A DNA stretch of 64,000 nucleotides, from NCBI RefSeq assembly GCF_004006665.1, contig NZ_QOCL01000014.1, positions 496,001 through 560,000 of the forward strand, in the 5' to 3' direction. The DNA comes from Halobacteriovorax sp. HLS. Lineage in GTDB: Bacteria; Bdellovibrionota; Bacteriovoracia; Bacteriovoracales; Bacteriovoracaceae. The notes under the pieces were generated by a model, which saw nothing but the letters and a program-made list of their open reading frames with translations, searched no databases and had not been told where the DNA came from. The stretch's first letter is position 1. Each line of letters starts with the position of its first letter. Shown here in pieces: positions 26,047-34,263 of this stretch. Position numbers and translations under genes: made by a program.

Positions 26047-26805
26047 TTATCTATAAGCTTTACATTCTGATAAATCGCCATCATTGATTGAAGAAACTTT
26101 ATTTCCATAGCTATCTTCAATCCAACCAATAGTGTTTCCACCATCCCACTCGTCTTCAAAAGTGTAGAATGCTGTAAACGTTCTTCGAGTTGCAGTGTGA
26201 GTGAATTCCATTTTTCTAACTTCTGGCTTGAAGTCAATATCTGATTCAGCATATAAAGTGTCTTCATAAATTCTAGAAGCAACGAAGAAGTCTCCAAGAA
26301 CTTTAGAAGTAAATTCTTTTGAGTTTTTTAGCTCTCTTAAAGTTTCACCAAATACACAAGATCTTTCAGAAACAATTGTACAGTTTGACTTATAAACTTT
26401 GCCATCAGTTGTTCTGATTTGACTGCTATTTTTAGTTGGGTGATCTAAAAGAAGGTTTATAAAATAACCTTCTGAGTCTTTGGCCGTAGATTGGATTAAT
26501 ATCACTTCATTGTTAGATAAAGTTCCTGGACCAAAATATTTAACCTTTCCTCTTGAGTTTACTTCAATCGTTTCAGAAGTTGTTCCGTCAACACCACTAT
26601 TGGTTAAGCTCATTGTTAATGACTGGTTGTAAAATCTAGCGACACCTAAACTTCTTAATGTAGTCGATACTTCAAGCTCAGCACTTAAGCTAAATCTATT
26701 AACAAATGGATAATCCATTTCTTGGCACTGAATTTTTATCGTAGTTTTAGCGAATGAATTTAAAGATGCAACAACAGCAAGTAATACAACAATGGACTTC
26801 ATCAT
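26047..26805 (-). CDS. Secreted protein of unknown function
   Basis: 252 aa with a signal peptide (1-19, cleavage after SFA). The mature protein is beta-rich, with Cys at about 27, 142, 149 and 248 that may form disulphides. No catalytic motif recognised. GAGGGGAGAA lies just upstream of two adjacent ATGs; the first is used here. It precedes the endonuclease I genes on the same strand without an evident terminator between them. Confidence 0.72.
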   Translation of the reverse strand: MMKSIVVLLAVVASLNSFAKTTIKIQCQEMDYPFVNRFSLSAELEVSTTLRSLGVARFYNQSLTMSLTNSGVDGTTSETIEVNSRGKVKYFGPGTLSNNEVILIQSTAKDSEGYFINLLLDHPTKNSSQIRTTDGKVYKSNCTIVSERSCVFGETLRELKNSKEFTSKVLGDFFVASRIYEDTLYAESDIDFKPEVRKMEFTHTATRRTFTAFYTFEDEWDGGNTIGWIEDSYGNKVSSINDGDLSECKAYR

Positions 26806-26885
26806 AAAGTTCTCCCCTCAAAGTTTAAATAGTGTGGCTATTTTTTAACACTTTGAGGGGAGAAAAGATATGTAGTGTATGAATT

Positions 26886-27710
26886 TTACAGGTTTTTTAA
26901 CTTATAAATAAGGTTTGGATAATCAATAAATGGATTTCTATTATTTTGAACTTTGTAAACTGCGTTATTTCTATCTATTTCTGCCTGATCTACAGGATCT
27001 TCTTCGTGCCACTTTCTAAGAGCACTTTCCATTTTATCGTTTATTTTACCATCGTATCTAACAGCGAAGTAGAACATTGCTCTTGCAACATTTCCTCTAT
27101 GCTCAAATGGTGGCTGATATGCTCTTGATGTTGCTTGTGAAGCACTACAGTTACTTGTTGGAGCACGTCCAGAATTTACAATTCCAAAGTCATGATTTCC
27201 TCTTACGCTATTAGCTTTAGAGTCAGTAGGAAAGAGGTGGTGTAGATCACTTTTTTGGAAACGGCTATCTGAACCTGTAAACTTACTTTGTGGCCATGTA
27301 TGTTCACAATTAAGCATATTACTATTTGGAATACTTCTAGGTCCGATTGTTCCAGCGCTTCCTGAAGTGAACTTCTTTTGGCAGTAAACATCAACTAACT
27401 GATATTTTCCGTCTACTTGTTCAAGGTGTCCAAGTTCTACATTTCCAAAGAGATGAGTTCTTGCTCCTTTATAACCCAAGTTAATATTTGAGTAACACTG
27501 ACCTTCGCCTCTGTTGCAACCTAGGGTGTCTGGACCGTTTGAGTGCTTAGAGTGAGAGCTTTTTAAAACCTTCTTAATGGCCTGTCTTAGAGCTTCATCT
27601 TTTAAATTACCATTATCCAAAGAGTCTTGGAATGATTGCGGGTAATAAGTATGTCCAGCAAGGGTTAGTGTCGAAAAGAGAATTGAGGCCAGTAAAATAA
27701 GGTTTTTCAA
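26886..27710 (-). CDS. Secreted endonuclease I-family nuclease (copy A)
   Basis: 274 aa. Signal peptide about 1-18, then an Endonuclease_1 (EndA/Dns) domain: LGYKGAR, NCEHTWPQS with the catalytic His, QKSDLHHLFPTD and ANSVRGN, and ARAMFYFAVRY near the end. Cys pairs suggest periplasmic or extracellular folding. The family cuts DNA and RNA non-specifically. The start is TTG 27710, supported by AAAGGA 7 bases upstream and the absence of a better codon. It is a tandem paralogue of 27860-28678. It probably digests nucleic acid outside the cytoplasm. Confidence 0.93.
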   Translation of the reverse strand: MKNLILLASILFSTLTLAGHTYYPQSFQDSLDNGNLKDEALRQAIKKVLKSSHSKHSNGPDTLGCNRGEGQCYSNINLGYKGARTHLFGNVELGHLEQVDGKYQLVDVYCQKKFTSGSAGTIGPRSIPNSNMLNCEHTWPQSKFTGSDSRFQKSDLHHLFPTDSKANSVRGNHDFGIVNSGRAPTSNCSASQATSRAYQPPFEHRGNVARAMFYFAVRYDGKINDKMESALRKWHEEDPVDQAEIDRNNAVYKVQNNRNPFIDYPNLIYKLKNL

Positions 27711-27814
27711 GTTATTTCCTTTGGTTGATTCGTGAAAATTTTACATGATTTAATTAAGGTCTGGCCAATCTTTTTTATTAGTTTGGTCTTATAAATTTGT
27801 TAGGATTGAATTAG

Positions 27815-27845
27815 AAAAAAAAAAGCCCGGACAATGATGCCGGGC
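27815..27845 (-). terminator. Terminator of endonuclease copy B
   Basis: Six-base GC stem (27825-27830 with 27840-27845) with a nine-base loop, followed on the reverse strand by ten T (27815-27824). Confidence 0.85.
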
Positions 27846-27859
27846 AATAATTAAAGAGA

Positions 27860-28678
27860 TTAGAAATTCTGTATTGAGTCTACGAGGTGAGGAAAATCAA
27901 TGAATGGGTTTCTGTTTTGTTGAACAGTGTAAATTCCCTCATTTCTTTCCATTTCTTCAGCATCTACAGGGTCTTGATTGTGCCACTGTCTTAAAACTTT
28001 TTCTTGCTGTGCGTTTATTTCGATTTGATATCTAACTGAGAAGTAAAAAAGTGCTCTTGCAACATTACCTTTGTGTTCAGTTGGTGGCTCAAATTTTCCT
28101 CCATGCCCTTCAGATCTTGAGGCTTCACAGTTATTGAGCTCTCCAGAACCAACATTTGAAAAGTCGTAATTACCTCTAATGCTATTTGCTCTTGAGTCAG
28201 TAGGGTATAGGTGGTGAAGATCACTTTTTTGAGTTTCGTTATCAAACTTATTAGTGAACTTACTCTGTGGCCAAGTGTGCTCACAGTTCATAATATTACT
28301 GTTTGGGATTAAGTTCGGTCCAATTTTTGTATCTCTATTTGTTATTTCTTTACGACAGTAAACGTCTTTTACGTAGTAACCGTTGCTAGATTCTTCAAGA
28401 TGTAGTTTTCCAAAAAGAACTTTTCTAGCTCCTTTATAACCGAGAACTTTATATTGATAACATCTACCATTTGATGAAGAGCTACACCCTAGCTTGTCTC
28501 TGCCATTATTAGATTTTTGGTGAGAGCTTGTTAAAATTTTGAAAAGTGATTCTTTAAGCTCAGCACCTCTTAAGGTACCTTCTTCAAGACCAGTTACATA
28601 CTTTTGAGGGTAGTAATTGCTAGAAGCAAATGTGTTAATTGATACAAGTAAAACTAAAAGGGAAGCAGCAAATTTCAT
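27860..28678 (-). CDS. Secreted endonuclease I-family nuclease (copy B)
   Basis: 272 aa from ATG 28678, chosen because AAGGTAG lies about 7 bases upstream and it begins directly with the signal peptide (1-19); a TTG further up (28729) lacks both. The domain is the same as in copy A: LGYKGAR, NCEHTWPQS, QKSDLHHLYPTD, ANSIRGN and ARALFYFSVRY. The two copies share most motif residues but have different loops, so the duplication is old. It has its own terminator, so the two nucleases can be expressed separately. Confidence 0.93.
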   Translation of the reverse strand: MKFAASLLVLLVSINTFASSNYYPQKYVTGLEEGTLRGAELKESLFKILTSSHQKSNNGRDKLGCSSSSNGRCYQYKVLGYKGARKVLFGKLHLEESSNGYYVKDVYCRKEITNRDTKIGPNLIPNSNIMNCEHTWPQSKFTNKFDNETQKSDLHHLYPTDSRANSIRGNYDFSNVGSGELNNCEASRSEGHGGKFEPPTEHKGNVARALFYFSVRYQIEINAQQEKVLRQWHNQDPVDAEEMERNEGIYTVQQNRNPFIDFPHLVDSIQNF

Positions 28679-28852
28679 GTTATCTACCTTGTAAGATTTA
28701 TAGTGTGGAGCTTTTATATTGCTAAACAACAGCTTTGGCTAATAGTTTTTTTAAGTTTTTCTAATAATAAATATATGCTGAATAATATCGAAGGCCTTGC
28801 GGAGCGTTACTTTGTCAGATAAGTATCATAGTAAAAAAGTTTAGTAATTTCT

Positions 28853-28881
28853 TTGATTCTTTGTTTTGTGCTTGCTATATC
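28853..28881 (+). promoter_or_regulatory. Candidate promoter of small exported protein
   Basis: TTGATT (28853-28858), a 17-base spacer, then TATATC (28876-28881) with the TGC extension of an extended -10. It would give a leader of about 40 bases before ATG 28927. Confidence 0.5.
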
Positions 28882-28926
28882 TGTAGCGGTAAAACACACA
28901 CTAGATCAATGTCTAAGGAGCAAAAT

Positions 28927-29334
28927 ATGAAAATTGCAAGACTAGTTTTAATTACAAGCTTTCTCTTAGTAGCGGTATCTCAATTTACTTCAGCAAGCGA
29001 GTCAACCTGTATAGATAACTTAACAGATGGGTACACAGCAGACTCTGCAACTCATACTCTTAATATAAATGACCTTGAAATTCGTGATTATGGAAATGAT
29101 CATGTTGCATTCTCTATAAAGATCGTAAGAGAGCTTCTTGAAGAAGTTGGTTGTAGAAGAAATGATGTTAACTTCGGAAGAGGTTCAAGAGGTAGATCAC
29201 ATAGCCGTTGTGAGCAAGTTCTTAGAGGAACACCTTCTTCGAGAGTTTGTTATGTTGAATCAAACTTAGGTTACTTCTTTGTAACAAGAGACCTTTTAAC
29301 AAATGTTCATATTACTTTTAATCGTTGGGATTAA
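28927..29334 (+). CDS. Small exported cysteine-containing protein
   Basis: 135 aa from ATG 28927 (AAGGAG at 7 bases); the frame runs further up but without a signal or ribosome site. Signal peptide about 1-24 (TSAS). The mature protein has four Cys (near 27, 74, 95 and 107), consistent with two disulphides, and a basic Gly/Arg/Ser stretch in the middle. No family recognised. It lies divergently from the endonuclease I genes. Confidence 0.72.
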   Translation: MKIARLVLITSFLLVAVSQFTSASESTCIDNLTDGYTADSATHTLNINDLEIRDYGNDHVAFSIKIVRELLEEVGCRRNDVNFGRGSRGRSHSRCEQVLRGTPSSRVCYVESNLGYFFVTRDLLTNVHITFNRWD

Positions 29335-29363
29335 TCACCACTTTAAAAGTCAGATAATTAAAG

Positions 29364-29390
29364 AAAAGGCCTCAATCGAAGGCCTTTTTT
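29364..29390 (+). terminator. Terminator of small exported protein gene
   Basis: Eight-base stem (29364-29371 with 29381-29388) around a nine-base loop; the T run continues past the stem. Confidence 0.85.
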
Positions 29391-29427
29391 ATTTTTTCTA
29401 ATAAGATTTCACAACTGTTACTTTTTT

Positions 29428-29457
29428 TAGACACAATTTAGAAAAACTCTGTAATAT
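29428..29457 (+). promoter_or_regulatory. Promoter candidate ending six bases before ATG 29464
   Basis: TAGACA (29428-29433), 18-base spacer, TAATAT (29452-29457). No Shine-Dalgarno site lies between it and the ATG, so the message may be leaderless. Confidence 0.4.
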
Positions 29458-29463
29458 ATTAGT

Positions 29464-30309
29464 ATGATTACAAATACACGGATGTTATTAGTCGCTCTAG
29501 CATGTACGCTGAGCATACAGTCAACTCACTCTTTCTTCTCCTTTGGTAGGTTTAAAACACCGCCTTTAGATGAAATGCATCTAGTTAGGGGAAAGGCAAA
29601 GAGAACTTCTCTAAATCCCGATAATATTTCTATTCTTGTTTGGAATATTTATAAAGGTAAGAACGATTCTTGGAGAGAGGATTTTCCAGAGCTTTCTAAA
29701 GATAGAGACCTCTTACTTATTCAAGAAACTGATTCTGATTTAAGAGTTCAGAATACTTTGGAAAAGATGAAAGATTTTAGATGGGATACGGGGATAAGTT
29801 TTACTTATTCAAAGAAAGTTGGATCTTTTACAGGAACACTAATTGGATCAAAAGTTGAACCTAAGAAAGTAGATGTTCTACGTTCAAAATATAAAGAACC
29901 ACTTGTTAGAACTCATAAAGTTATTACGAGTGCTCTGTACCCGATAGAAGGTAAGAGTGAAAGTTTACTAGCGATTACAATTCACGCAATAAACTTTGCT
30001 AGAAAGTCTGCGTTTTATCATCAGCTGAGACAAACGGAGTCGATGATTAGAAATCATAAGGGACCTGTTGTTTTTGGCGGAGACTTTAACTGTCGATCAA
30101 AAAAGAAAACATTATATATGAGAAACTTCTTTAAGGAACTTGGTTTCAATGAAGTTACTTTTAGAAATGACAATAGATATCGCTCTGGTATGACTGGAAG
30201 AATTATTGATTATATCTTTGTAAGAGACTTAAAAGTCTTAGACTCTGAAGTCTATGGGCATTTAAAGTCGTCTGATCACATGGCAATGAGTGTCGATCTC
30301 GCTTACTAG
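29464..30309 (+). CDS. Secreted endonuclease/exonuclease/phosphatase-family protein
   Basis: 281 aa. N-terminal signal sequence (to about residue 23). The EEP (DNase I-like) fold is shown by VWNIYKG near 58-64, LLLIQET with the metal-binding Glu near 88, the catalytic-His segment ITIHAINFA, GGDFNCR, IDYIFVR and the final SSDHMAMSVDL with the catalytic His. A nuclease of DNA or RNA is most likely, although the family also includes phosphodiesterases and sphingomyelinases. It is the third exported putative nuclease within 4 kb. A second ATG at 29482 could also be the start. Confidence 0.87.
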   Translation: MITNTRMLLVALACTLSIQSTHSFFSFGRFKTPPLDEMHLVRGKAKRTSLNPDNISILVWNIYKGKNDSWREDFPELSKDRDLLLIQETDSDLRVQNTLEKMKDFRWDTGISFTYSKKVGSFTGTLIGSKVEPKKVDVLRSKYKEPLVRTHKVITSALYPIEGKSESLLAITIHAINFARKSAFYHQLRQTESMIRNHKGPVVFGGDFNCRSKKKTLYMRNFFKELGFNEVTFRNDNRYRSGMTGRIIDYIFVRDLKVLDSEVYGHLKSSDHMAMSVDLAY

Positions 30310-30318
30310 CAGCTGGTT

Positions 30319-30352
30319 AGCGATCTTAACTTAATTTAATTTTAAGATCGCT
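30319..30352 (+). terminator. Long hairpin after EEP gene
   Basis: Eleven-base perfect stem (30319-30329 with 30342-30352) and a 12-base AT loop. No T tract follows, so termination efficiency is uncertain. Confidence 0.45.
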
Positions 30353-30382
30353 GAACATTTCCAAATTAATTCATTTCTAACT

Positions 30383-30388
30383 TAAAAT
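30383..30388 (+). promoter_or_regulatory. -10-like box six bases before ATG 30395
   Basis: TAAAAT matches TATAAT at five of six positions and ends six bases before the start codon; the -35 is weak (TTCCAA, 30359-30364). Possible leaderless start. Confidence 0.35.
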
Positions 30389-30394
30389 AGTGGA

Positions 30395-31165
30395 ATGAAA
30401 CTATTCTCTATCTTACTCCTTATTGTCGCTTGCCCTCTAACTTTGGGGGCCGAGTTAACTGCCACAGGCCATCCCGATTATCCTCCTATTGCGTGGGAGA
30501 GTGGAGGATCTTTAAAAGGAGCTTCTGTTGAGCTCGTTAAGGCAGCGTTGAAAAACCTTGGACATACTGTGAGGTTTGTTCCTGTAGGAACCTGGGGAAG
30601 GGCACAGGAGGAAGTCAAAAGTGGAAGAATAGATATTCTTCTCCCTCCCTATAAAACTCCGAAGAGGGAGCTTGTTTATACATTCCCTGAAAGACCTTTT
30701 TTGATGGATAAGACTGCCATTTTTACTAAAAAGGGGAAGGTCATAAAGTTTAATGAATTTAAAGACCTAAAGCAATTTGATGGTGTTGCTATTGTGAATG
30801 ATAGCTTTGGTGATAAGTTTGATAAAGCAGATAATGACCACAAGATCTTAAAGCGTTTATCTAAAACTGAACAGTGCTTACAATTTTTACTTAGAGGTAG
30901 AGCAGATTACTTAATTGCGGGACAAAACGCAGCTTTAGCGGTAATAAGTAAACTAGGACTCAAAGATAAATTCGATATTCAAGAGCAACTGATTATTGAA
31001 ACTGGAATGTATACGGCAATCTCTAAGAAGTCCGTATACAATACTAAGAAATTTACTGAGAGCTTCTTTAAAGAAATGGATAGATTAGTCAGTGAAAAAC
31101 TTCACGAAAAAGCAATAGCAGATGCTTTAGATGACTACTCTAATGAAACTCAAGAGGATATATGA
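30395..31165 (+). CDS. Family 3 extracellular solute-binding protein
   Basis: 256 aa with a signal peptide (1-18). The fold of amino-acid-binding periplasmic proteins is readable: TATGHPDYPPIAW at the start of the mature chain, LKGASVELVKAALK, then VPVGTWGRAQEEVKSGRIDI and later RADYLIAG. No ABC permease or ATPase is adjacent, so it may work with a transporter elsewhere or act as an orphan sensor. The stop overlaps the start of the M3 peptidase (ATGA), linking peptide or amino-acid binding with peptide hydrolysis. Confidence 0.85.
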   Translation: MKLFSILLLIVACPLTLGAELTATGHPDYPPIAWESGGSLKGASVELVKAALKNLGHTVRFVPVGTWGRAQEEVKSGRIDILLPPYKTPKRELVYTFPERPFLMDKTAIFTKKGKVIKFNEFKDLKQFDGVAIVNDSFGDKFDKADNDHKILKRLSKTEQCLQFLLRGRADYLIAGQNAALAVISKLGLKDKFDIQEQLIIETGMYTAISKKSVYNTKKFTESFFKEMDRLVSEKLHEKAIADALDDYSNETQEDI

Positions 31166-32970
31166 CTTTAGAACCAACAGTATGGGACAATTCAAAAATT
31201 TATTCATCAATTAACGATCCAAAAATTCCACAAGACATCGCACAAATAACTACAATTTCAAATTCTCAAAGTTCAAATTGTTCGAAATTAGCGAATGCAT
31301 TAAATGAGTGGGACTCAGTCACATTAGACGAACAAAAATCACTCATAACTATTGCACAAGAAGTTATGAGAACATCAAGAAAAGTGTCAGTGCTTACAAG
31401 AACACTTTCTACTTACGTGAACTCTATTTTATCAGTTGATACAAATAACTCAGTTGCTAGTACTTTAAACTCGAAAATCTCGAAAGCTTCTGCAGATGTT
31501 TCAAAATTGTTCTCTCCTTTAGAAGTCTTTCTTATTAGATTGGATGATTCCTTAGTCGAAAATATTTTTGAAGGGGAATTAAGTGCGAAGAGATTTCAGG
31601 TCGAGCTTTTAAGAGATTTTAAAAAGTATACTCTTGACGTTAAAAGAGAGTCTTTAATCTCTGGTTTATCAACAGATGGTCTTCATGCTTGGGGACAATT
31701 ATATAATGACATAAGTGGTAAGCTTATGTGCGATGTTGATGGAGAAAAAATAAACTATGCCTCAGCAGCTTCTTTAACTAGAGGTAGTGATGGGGCCAAG
31801 CGTGAATCTGCATGGAGAGCTATTCAAAAAGCATGGACCGAGCAAGAGGTTTCAGCTGCAGCAATTTTAAATGCAATTAATGGTTGGAGACTTGAAGAAA
31901 ACACTGTTCGTTCGCAAGAGTCTCAGCTGCACTACTTAGACGTATCTTGCCAGCAGTCACGAATAACTAGAGAGACTTTAGACTCACTTATTAATTCTAC
32001 CTTTGAGAAACGAGAAGTTGGTCAACGAGCAATTGCATGTATGGCAAAGGTTTTTGGAAAAGATAAGCTTGGCCCGTGGGATCTACTTGCTCCGGCACCG
32101 AAAAAAGAAAGCAAGTCTATTCCTTTTAACGAGGCCATTGATATTATTGAAAAAGCATTTTCATCTTTATCGGTAGAGATGGGAGATTTTGCTCGTATGA
32201 TGTATGAGAAAAATTGGATAGATGCAAAACCATCTGAATTTAGAAGACCTGGGGCATACTGTACTGGCTTTGCTAATGTTAGAGAGCCAAGAGTTTTTAT
32301 GACTTACAACGGATCGATGGGGGACTTAATCACTCTCGCCCATGAACTTGGTCATGCTTATCATAATTGGGTTTTAAGAGATCTTCCTATCGAGGCAAGC
32401 TACTATTCAATGACACTTGCGGAGACTGCTTCAATTTTTGCAGAAACTTTAGTTCGAGATTATCTCTTTGAAACGCTTGAATCAAAAGAAGATAAAATGG
32501 AGATTGCTTGGCAAAATGGTGAAAGTGCAGCAGGTATGCTGTGTAATATTCCAGCACGTTTTGAGTTTGAAAAAAATATGGTGGAAAAGAGAAAAGATCA
32601 AACACTTTCAGCTAACGAGTTAAAAGAGCTCATGAATGGAGCTTGGAGTAAGTGGTACGATAATTCTTTAACAGAGTATGATGAAATGTTTTGGGCCAGT
32701 AAGCTTCACTTCTCTATTTCTGGACTAGGTTTTTACAACTATCCTTATCTTTTTGGATATCTCTTCAGCTTAGGAATTATGGCCCAGAGGGAAACTCTTG
32801 GTGATAAGTTTAATGAAGCCTATATAAATCTATTGAGAGATACTGGAACGATGAAGGTTGAAGACCTTGTTCAAAAGCATCTTGGTAAAGATGTAACAAA
32901 GTCAGAATTTTGGCTAGATAGTTTAAAAGTTGTTGAGAAGCAAGTAGAGATTTTTGAAGGGTTGGTATAG
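31162..32970 (+). CDS. M3-family oligoendopeptidase (PepF-like)
   Basis: 602 aa zinc metallopeptidase that cuts short peptides in the cytoplasm. HExxH motif HELGH (394-398) with the downstream Glu in YYSMTLAETASIF near 415-428; PepF-type NVREPRVFMTY precedes it. An N-terminal helical domain and a C-terminal M3 domain match the PepF/M3 family, and length is typical. No signal peptide. It is translationally coupled to the solute-binding protein and followed by slyX after 6 bases. Confidence 0.94.
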   Translation: MTLEPTVWDNSKIYSSINDPKIPQDIAQITTISNSQSSNCSKLANALNEWDSVTLDEQKSLITIAQEVMRTSRKVSVLTRTLSTYVNSILSVDTNNSVASTLNSKISKASADVSKLFSPLEVFLIRLDDSLVENIFEGELSAKRFQVELLRDFKKYTLDVKRESLISGLSTDGLHAWGQLYNDISGKLMCDVDGEKINYASAASLTRGSDGAKRESAWRAIQKAWTEQEVSAAAILNAINGWRLEENTVRSQESQLHYLDVSCQQSRITRETLDSLINSTFEKREVGQRAIACMAKVFGKDKLGPWDLLAPAPKKESKSIPFNEAIDIIEKAFSSLSVEMGDFARMMYEKNWIDAKPSEFRRPGAYCTGFANVREPRVFMTYNGSMGDLITLAHELGHAYHNWVLRDLPIEASYYSMTLAETASIFAETLVRDYLFETLESKEDKMEIAWQNGESAAGMLCNIPARFEFEKNMVEKRKDQTLSANELKELMNGAWSKWYDNSLTEYDEMFWASKLHFSISGLGFYNYPYLFGYLFSLGIMAQRETLGDKFNEAYINLLRDTGTMKVEDLVQKHLGKDVTKSEFWLDSLKVVEKQVEIFEGLV

Positions 32971-32976
32971 GAATTT

Positions 32977-33180
32977 ATGAAAGAACTAGAAGAAAGACTA
33001 ATTGCTTTAGAAGAGAAATTCTCTTATCAAGACCAGCTTGTTACTGAATTGAATAAGATTGTTTCTGATCAACAGTTAACGATTTCACAACTCATTAGGG
33101 AAGTTAAAGGTTTGAGTGAAATGAATGAAGGGGGAGCTTCTGCTAGAAGTTTGAAGGATGATGTTCCTCCGCACTATTAA
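32977..33180 (+). CDS. slyX: SlyX-family protein
   Basis: 67 aa coiled coil (about 1-47) followed by a short tail ending in PPHY, the hallmark C terminus of SlyX. The biochemical function is not known in any species. It is the last gene of the solute-binding/peptidase operon. Confidence 0.82.
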   Translation: MKELEERLIALEEKFSYQDQLVTELNKIVSDQQLTISQLIREVKGLSEMNEGGASARSLKDDVPPHY

Positions 33181-33194
33181 ATAGATTGAAAGAA

Positions 33195-33227
33195 AATACT
33201 GATTATAGAAAAACTATAATCAGTATT
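33195..33227. terminator. Bidirectional AT-rich terminator
   Basis: Fourteen-base perfect stem (33195-33208 with 33214-33227) and a five-base loop between convergent genes. The stem is AT-rich and the T tract is short. Confidence 0.7.
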
Positions 33228-33235
33228 TGATTGTT

Positions 33236-34159
33236 CTATTTATGGTTTAAGTCTGATTTCCATTTAGGATGATTGAAGTGTAAATTGTGATCGCAAGCAA
33301 CTGAAGTCGAAGATTCAGTAAACTCAATATGACCTAATTTCTTCCATACTTTCTTTTTATTTTTAACTGTACTTGTTGCGTAAATATCGAATAGAAGTGA
33401 TGTTCCTCTATTATCAATATTTAACTCATCTCTAAAGTCAGACTCATTAATATTTTGTCCACTTCTTGCTTTAATCATCATCCACTTTGGAGTGATGGCC
33501 TTACCTGTAGCACCTAATTCTGAGATTTGATAAAGCTGTCTTATACCTGGATTGGAATCAGCTTTTCCGAATGTTACGGCCAATTTCAGTGAGTATGCTA
33601 AATTCTTTATAACTGCCATTGTTTTAGATACAGCTGGCTCATTAGTCATTTCAACACTTGTGTAGTGCTTGGCCTTAGTTCCTCCAAGATCATCAACAAG
33701 AAAGAAGTTTGCTGTTTTAGAGACAGTAGACTCATCAGAAGTTGCAAATATTTTTCCTGCAAGACCAAAGCCTCTGAGTTTCCCAGCGGTAGTATCACTA
33801 AGAGCTACGGATGCTCTTGATATAATTATAGCATTTGTACCTGTTGCATATTGTCCTGTGTATGGACTTTCTTCAGTAATATTCCAGCTACCTTTCAAGC
33901 ATGTTCCATTAGGGTGGGCCAGCTTATTAAAGTATGGAAGAATATCTGATTTATCATTCAATGTTCTATTGGCAGAGTTCTTAATAAGGCTTGTAAGACC
34001 ACTGAATAAGCTTCTGTAGCTAATTTTATTTCTAGGAAGATCACTATATTGCCCCTCCTCAACTTTAGACCAAACGGCCTGTGCCGATGAGCCATTGTAA
34101 GTTGCTGCATTTACATTAAAAGTCATGGCCGCTAGACCAATTAGTGCAACTGATTTCAT
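33236..34159 (-). CDS. Secreted protein, possible catalase-like fold
   Basis: 307 aa with a signal peptide (1-18, VNA). The segment AHPNGTCLKGSW, then YATGTNAIIISRAS, then KLRGFGLAGKIF and ANFFLVDD follows the order of conserved blocks in catalase-fold proteins (HA.G...G, .FS/RFS, RG.A.K). The usual catalytic His/Asn context and haem Tyr are not convincing, so an enzyme claim is not justified. Two Cys are present. AGAGG precedes the ATG. It could be a haem or lipid-peroxide-binding relative; confidence in the fold is low. Confidence 0.6.
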   Translation of the reverse strand: MKSVALIGLAAMTFNVNAATYNGSSAQAVWSKVEEGQYSDLPRNKISYRSLFSGLTSLIKNSANRTLNDKSDILPYFNKLAHPNGTCLKGSWNITEESPYTGQYATGTNAIIISRASVALSDTTAGKLRGFGLAGKIFATSDESTVSKTANFFLVDDLGGTKAKHYTSVEMTNEPAVSKTMAVIKNLAYSLKLAVTFGKADSNPGIRQLYQISELGATGKAITPKWMMIKARSGQNINESDFRDELNIDNRGTSLLFDIYATSTVKNKKKVWKKLGHIEFTESSTSVACDHNLHFNHPKWKSDLNHK

Positions 34160-34263
34160 TCTAACCTCTTAGTACGTATTTAATTTCACTTATCTTATAC
34201 CTAAAGAAAAAACGATTATAGCTAATATGTACTATTTTCAGGGGTGTTAGTATATCTAACAGA

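Noticed and set aside
26886-28678. Recent gene duplication or mobile origin of the endonuclease pair
   Set aside because: Loops and DNA sequence have diverged widely and there are no flanking repeats or transposase remains.
33669-34019. Forward frame of 116 codons
   Set aside because: Antisense to the secreted protein at 33236-34159, which has a signal peptide and a ribosome site.
34245-34261. TGTTAG-TATAT-CTAACA palindrome as rarA terminator
   Set aside because: No T tract follows on the reverse strand; the stem is six AT-rich pairs.
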